Position numbers and translations under genes: made by a program | In this document: positions 62,363 to 64,000 of the stretch, one piece after another | Numbering within the stretch: the first letter of the stretch is position 1 | How the letters are laid out: each line of letters opens with the position of its first letter | Assembly (NCBI RefSeq): GCF_017356035.1 | Contig: NZ_JAFIQX010000001.1 | Span: 620,001-684,000 of the forward strand | From: Longitalea luteola | Lineage (GTDB): Bacteria; Bacteroidota; Bacteroidia; Chitinophagales; Chitinophagaceae | Direction: 5' to 3' | DNA: 64,000 nucleotides | Notes under the pieces: model-generated | Databases searched by the model: none | What the model was told of the DNA's origin: nothing | The model's input: only the letters and a program-made list of their open reading frames with translations

Positions 62363-63616
62363 ATGAAACGGCATCCCATGCTGGTTTTACAGTTAATGGT
62401 GACTGTAATACTGATCGGTTTTTTTTCTAACTGCGATAAAGAAAAGGCCACCCGCACATACACCTGGTACGAGCCTGTTTACAAAACATTGACCGAAGTA
62501 CGGGCCGGGATGAAAAGCGGTCCGGCCCAGGCGCTGAAACATCCGGGTAAGATCTATATCTACGGGAACTACATATTCCTCAATGAACAGAATGAAGGCA
62601 TTCATATCATTGATAACACGCAGCCGGCAGCACCCAAAAGGATTTCGTTTATTCCGATTCCCGGCAATGTTGATCTCGCTGTTAATGGCAACACCTTATA
62701 TGCCGATTCATATAGTGACCTGGTGACATTTGATATCAGCAATCCCCAGGCCGTAGTGGTAAAAAAGTTTACAAGCGACGCGTTCCCCAATCGCATATAC
62801 TATTACAGCAATTATAACAGCAGGAATCCTGATTCGATTAAAATTCCTGTAAGCTGGATAAGACACGATACAACACTTCCTGCTGACCAGTATCCGCGCA
62901 GTCTTCTCGGTCTCGATTATATAGCCAGCAGCAGCTTTGCATCAAGTGCTCCGGGTAAAAGCGGTATTGGCGGATCGATGGCCCGGTTCACCCTGTTGAA
63001 TAACTACCTGTATACAGTAACCGACCGTGAGTTATATGCTTTTGATATTTCTACTCCGCAGGATCCTCAATTCGTTAAAAAATCATTCATCGATAACCAG
63101 CTGATAGAAACCATCTATCCGTTCAAGAACAAATTATTTATAGGTTCTACGCAGGGCATGTTCATCTATGATGTATCAACGCCTGGCAACCCGGTTAAAC
63201 AAGCCCAGTTCACCCATGCCCGTAGTTGTGACCCGGTTATCGCCGATGACAATACCGCTTATGTTACCCTGCGTTCCGGTACTTTTTGCGGTGGTAACAT
63301 AAACCAGCTGGAAGCGATCAATATCACCGATATTTTCAGACCTACGCTTATAAAGACGTATAGCATGACCAATCCATTCGGTTTGGGTAAAGATGGCAAT
63401 GTGTTGTTCATCTGTGATGGCAAGGACGGCGTTAAAGTGTATGATGCAGCTCAGCCGGCCGATCTCAAGTTGATAAAACAGATTAGTGGTATGGAAACCT
63501 ATGATGTAATAGCCTGGAATAAAAAAGCATTGGTAGTAGCGAAAGATGGTTTGTACCAGTTTGATTATTCCAATGTAAACCAGATCCGGTTACTCAGTAA
63601 AATAAGCCTGAACTAA
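62363..63616 (+). CDS. LVIVD-repeat lipoprotein
   Basis: 417 residues from ATG 62363; an upstream TTG frame (62336) adds nine residues before the signal. The lipoprotein signal peptide ends at FSNC (Cys 24). The mature protein is a beta-propeller of repeated GxxLYV-x-D-x-GLxVFDIS-type units: GNYIFLNEQNEGIHIIDNTQPAAPKRI, GNTLYADSYSDLVTFDISNPQ and NNYLYTVTDRELYAFDISTPQDP. It is a surface or periplasmic lipoprotein with no known ligand. The next gene begins 9 bp later. Confidence 0.88.
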   Translation: MKRHPMLVLQLMVTVILIGFFSNCDKEKATRTYTWYEPVYKTLTEVRAGMKSGPAQALKHPGKIYIYGNYIFLNEQNEGIHIIDNTQPAAPKRISFIPIPGNVDLAVNGNTLYADSYSDLVTFDISNPQAVVVKKFTSDAFPNRIYYYSNYNSRNPDSIKIPVSWIRHDTTLPADQYPRSLLGLDYIASSSFASSAPGKSGIGGSMARFTLLNNYLYTVTDRELYAFDISTPQDPQFVKKSFIDNQLIETIYPFKNKLFIGSTQGMFIYDVSTPGNPVKQAQFTHARSCDPVIADDNTAYVTLRSGTFCGGNINQLEAINITDIFRPTLIKTYSMTNPFGLGKDGNVLFICDGKDGVKVYDAAQPADLKLIKQISGMETYDVIAWNKKALVVAKDGLYQFDYSNVNQIRLLSKISLN

Positions 63617-63625
63617 TTCCCGGAT

Positions 63626-64000
63626 ATGCGAATAAAGATCTTTTTATTAGTTGTTCTTAGCGGGTATGGTCTCATATCCACTGCACAGGAAGCCAAACAG
63701 GAACAGCCGGCCACTAAAGGCTGTTCCTGTTCCTTCAGTTCCATAAACCAGGGTGGTGTGTTACACGGCAGCCGCGGCCAGTATTTCCAGTTCCAGACGA
63801 TCAATGGTGTTAAATATAAAGCCTGGTTTGCCGGTATAGGCCTGGGGCTCGATCATTACTACCGCCTGGGTTTCCCGGTATTCCTGGATGTAAGGAAGTA
63901 TTTGTTTGATAAACCAACCACGCCCTTCCTGTATGTTGACGGCGGTGTTCACCTTATAGCCCAAAAAAAAGAACAGGTGAGCCAATGGCATTATAACCGG
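63626..64000 (+). CDS. Small barrel-like secreted protein (3' truncated by the window)
   Basis: ATG 63626 opens a frame that runs to the right edge, 125 codons without a stop. It starts with a signal peptide (MRIKIFLLVVLSGYGLISTAQ), then a Cys/Ser patch (KGCSCSFSS) and strand-rich sequence (KYKAWFAGIGLGLDHYYR, VFLDVRKYLFD, FLYVDGGVHLIAQ) typical of outer-membrane barrels of Bacteroidota. It is 9 bp after the LVIVD gene, so probably in its operon. The real length is unknown. Confidence 0.65.
   Translation, partial: MRIKIFLLVVLSGYGLISTAQEAKQEQPATKGCSCSFSSINQGGVLHGSRGQYFQFQTINGVKYKAWFAGIGLGLDHYYRLGFPVFLDVRKYLFDKPTTPFLYVDGGVHLIAQKKEQVSQWHYNR

Noticed and set aside
1-64000. Insertion sequences, prophage, tRNA or rRNA genes
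   Set aside because: No transposase, integrase or phage protein and no tRNA or rRNA sequence was recognised on either strand.

Overview
The window looks like a chromosomal segment of a Bacteroidota bacterium, most likely family Chitinophagaceae (Niastella/Chitinophaga-like). This rests on several signs. There is a SusC/SusD pair and a 285-residue primary sigma factor of the Bacteroidota type. Promoter -7 boxes of the form TAnnTTTG recur upstream of genes. DUF3822 lies next to rsmD, and DUF4249, DUF2911 and DUF2027-Smr proteins and many small beta-barrel proteins are present. No phage, integrase, transposase, CRISPR array, tRNA or rRNA gene was seen. Assignment to a genus is inference.

Layout. 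1-4.2 kb: end of a beta-barrel protein, a coiled-coil membrane protein, holA and ribF. 4.3-9.2 kb: purM, a DeoR-type regulator, and a BlaI repressor with an unusual M56 peptidase/amidase/TonB-like fusion. 9.6-14 kb: rpoD, a DUF4249 lipoprotein, trxB, folB and a TPR protein. 14.2-17.3 kb: a MATE transporter, DUF3822 and rsmD. 17.3-21.7 kb: a tightly packed run bioD, formyl-THF cyclo-ligase, lpxK, RNase R. 21.8-27.1 kb: a polyprenyl synthase, an APC permease, an HD-domain protein and a DUF2027-Smr protein. 27.36-27.85 kb: RNase P RNA. 28.3-35.1 kb: small envelope proteins and a sodium/solute symporter beside a DHDPS-like lyase. 35.3-44.8 kb: gcvP, sterol-desaturase-like hydroxylase, YkgJ-type protein, CPA2 antiporter, DUF4242 protein, cysM-like gene. 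45.2-52.5 kb: MFS transporter, deoxynucleoside kinase, folK, sppA, ABC-2 permease, SRPBCC and DUF2911 proteins. 53.1-57.6 kb: SusC/SusD. 57.8-64 kb: SemiSWEET, GNAT, bioA, an ECF sigma factor with a membrane-anchored barrel protein, an LVIVD lipoprotein and a truncated barrel gene.

Most genes are housekeeping: folate (folB, folK, cyclo-ligase), biotin (bioD, bioA, about 41 kb apart), purine, flavin, one-carbon/glycine, lipid A and RNA turnover. They stand singly or in short overlapping runs rather than in one large operon.

The most unusual property is in the spacers. Nearly every intergenic gap holds degenerate 7-9 bp tandem repeats. They fall into several sequence families but often share one layout: a repeat arm, a short loop, then the reverse complement of the same repeat. 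The families share a junction word (CTGTATTT). One has entered the ribF reading frame, and another supplies the last codons and stop of two unrelated proteins. Further points of interest are the M56-amidase fusion with twin operators, a block of 11-bp repeats around a palindrome at 25.6 kb, and palindromic inserts in RNase P RNA.
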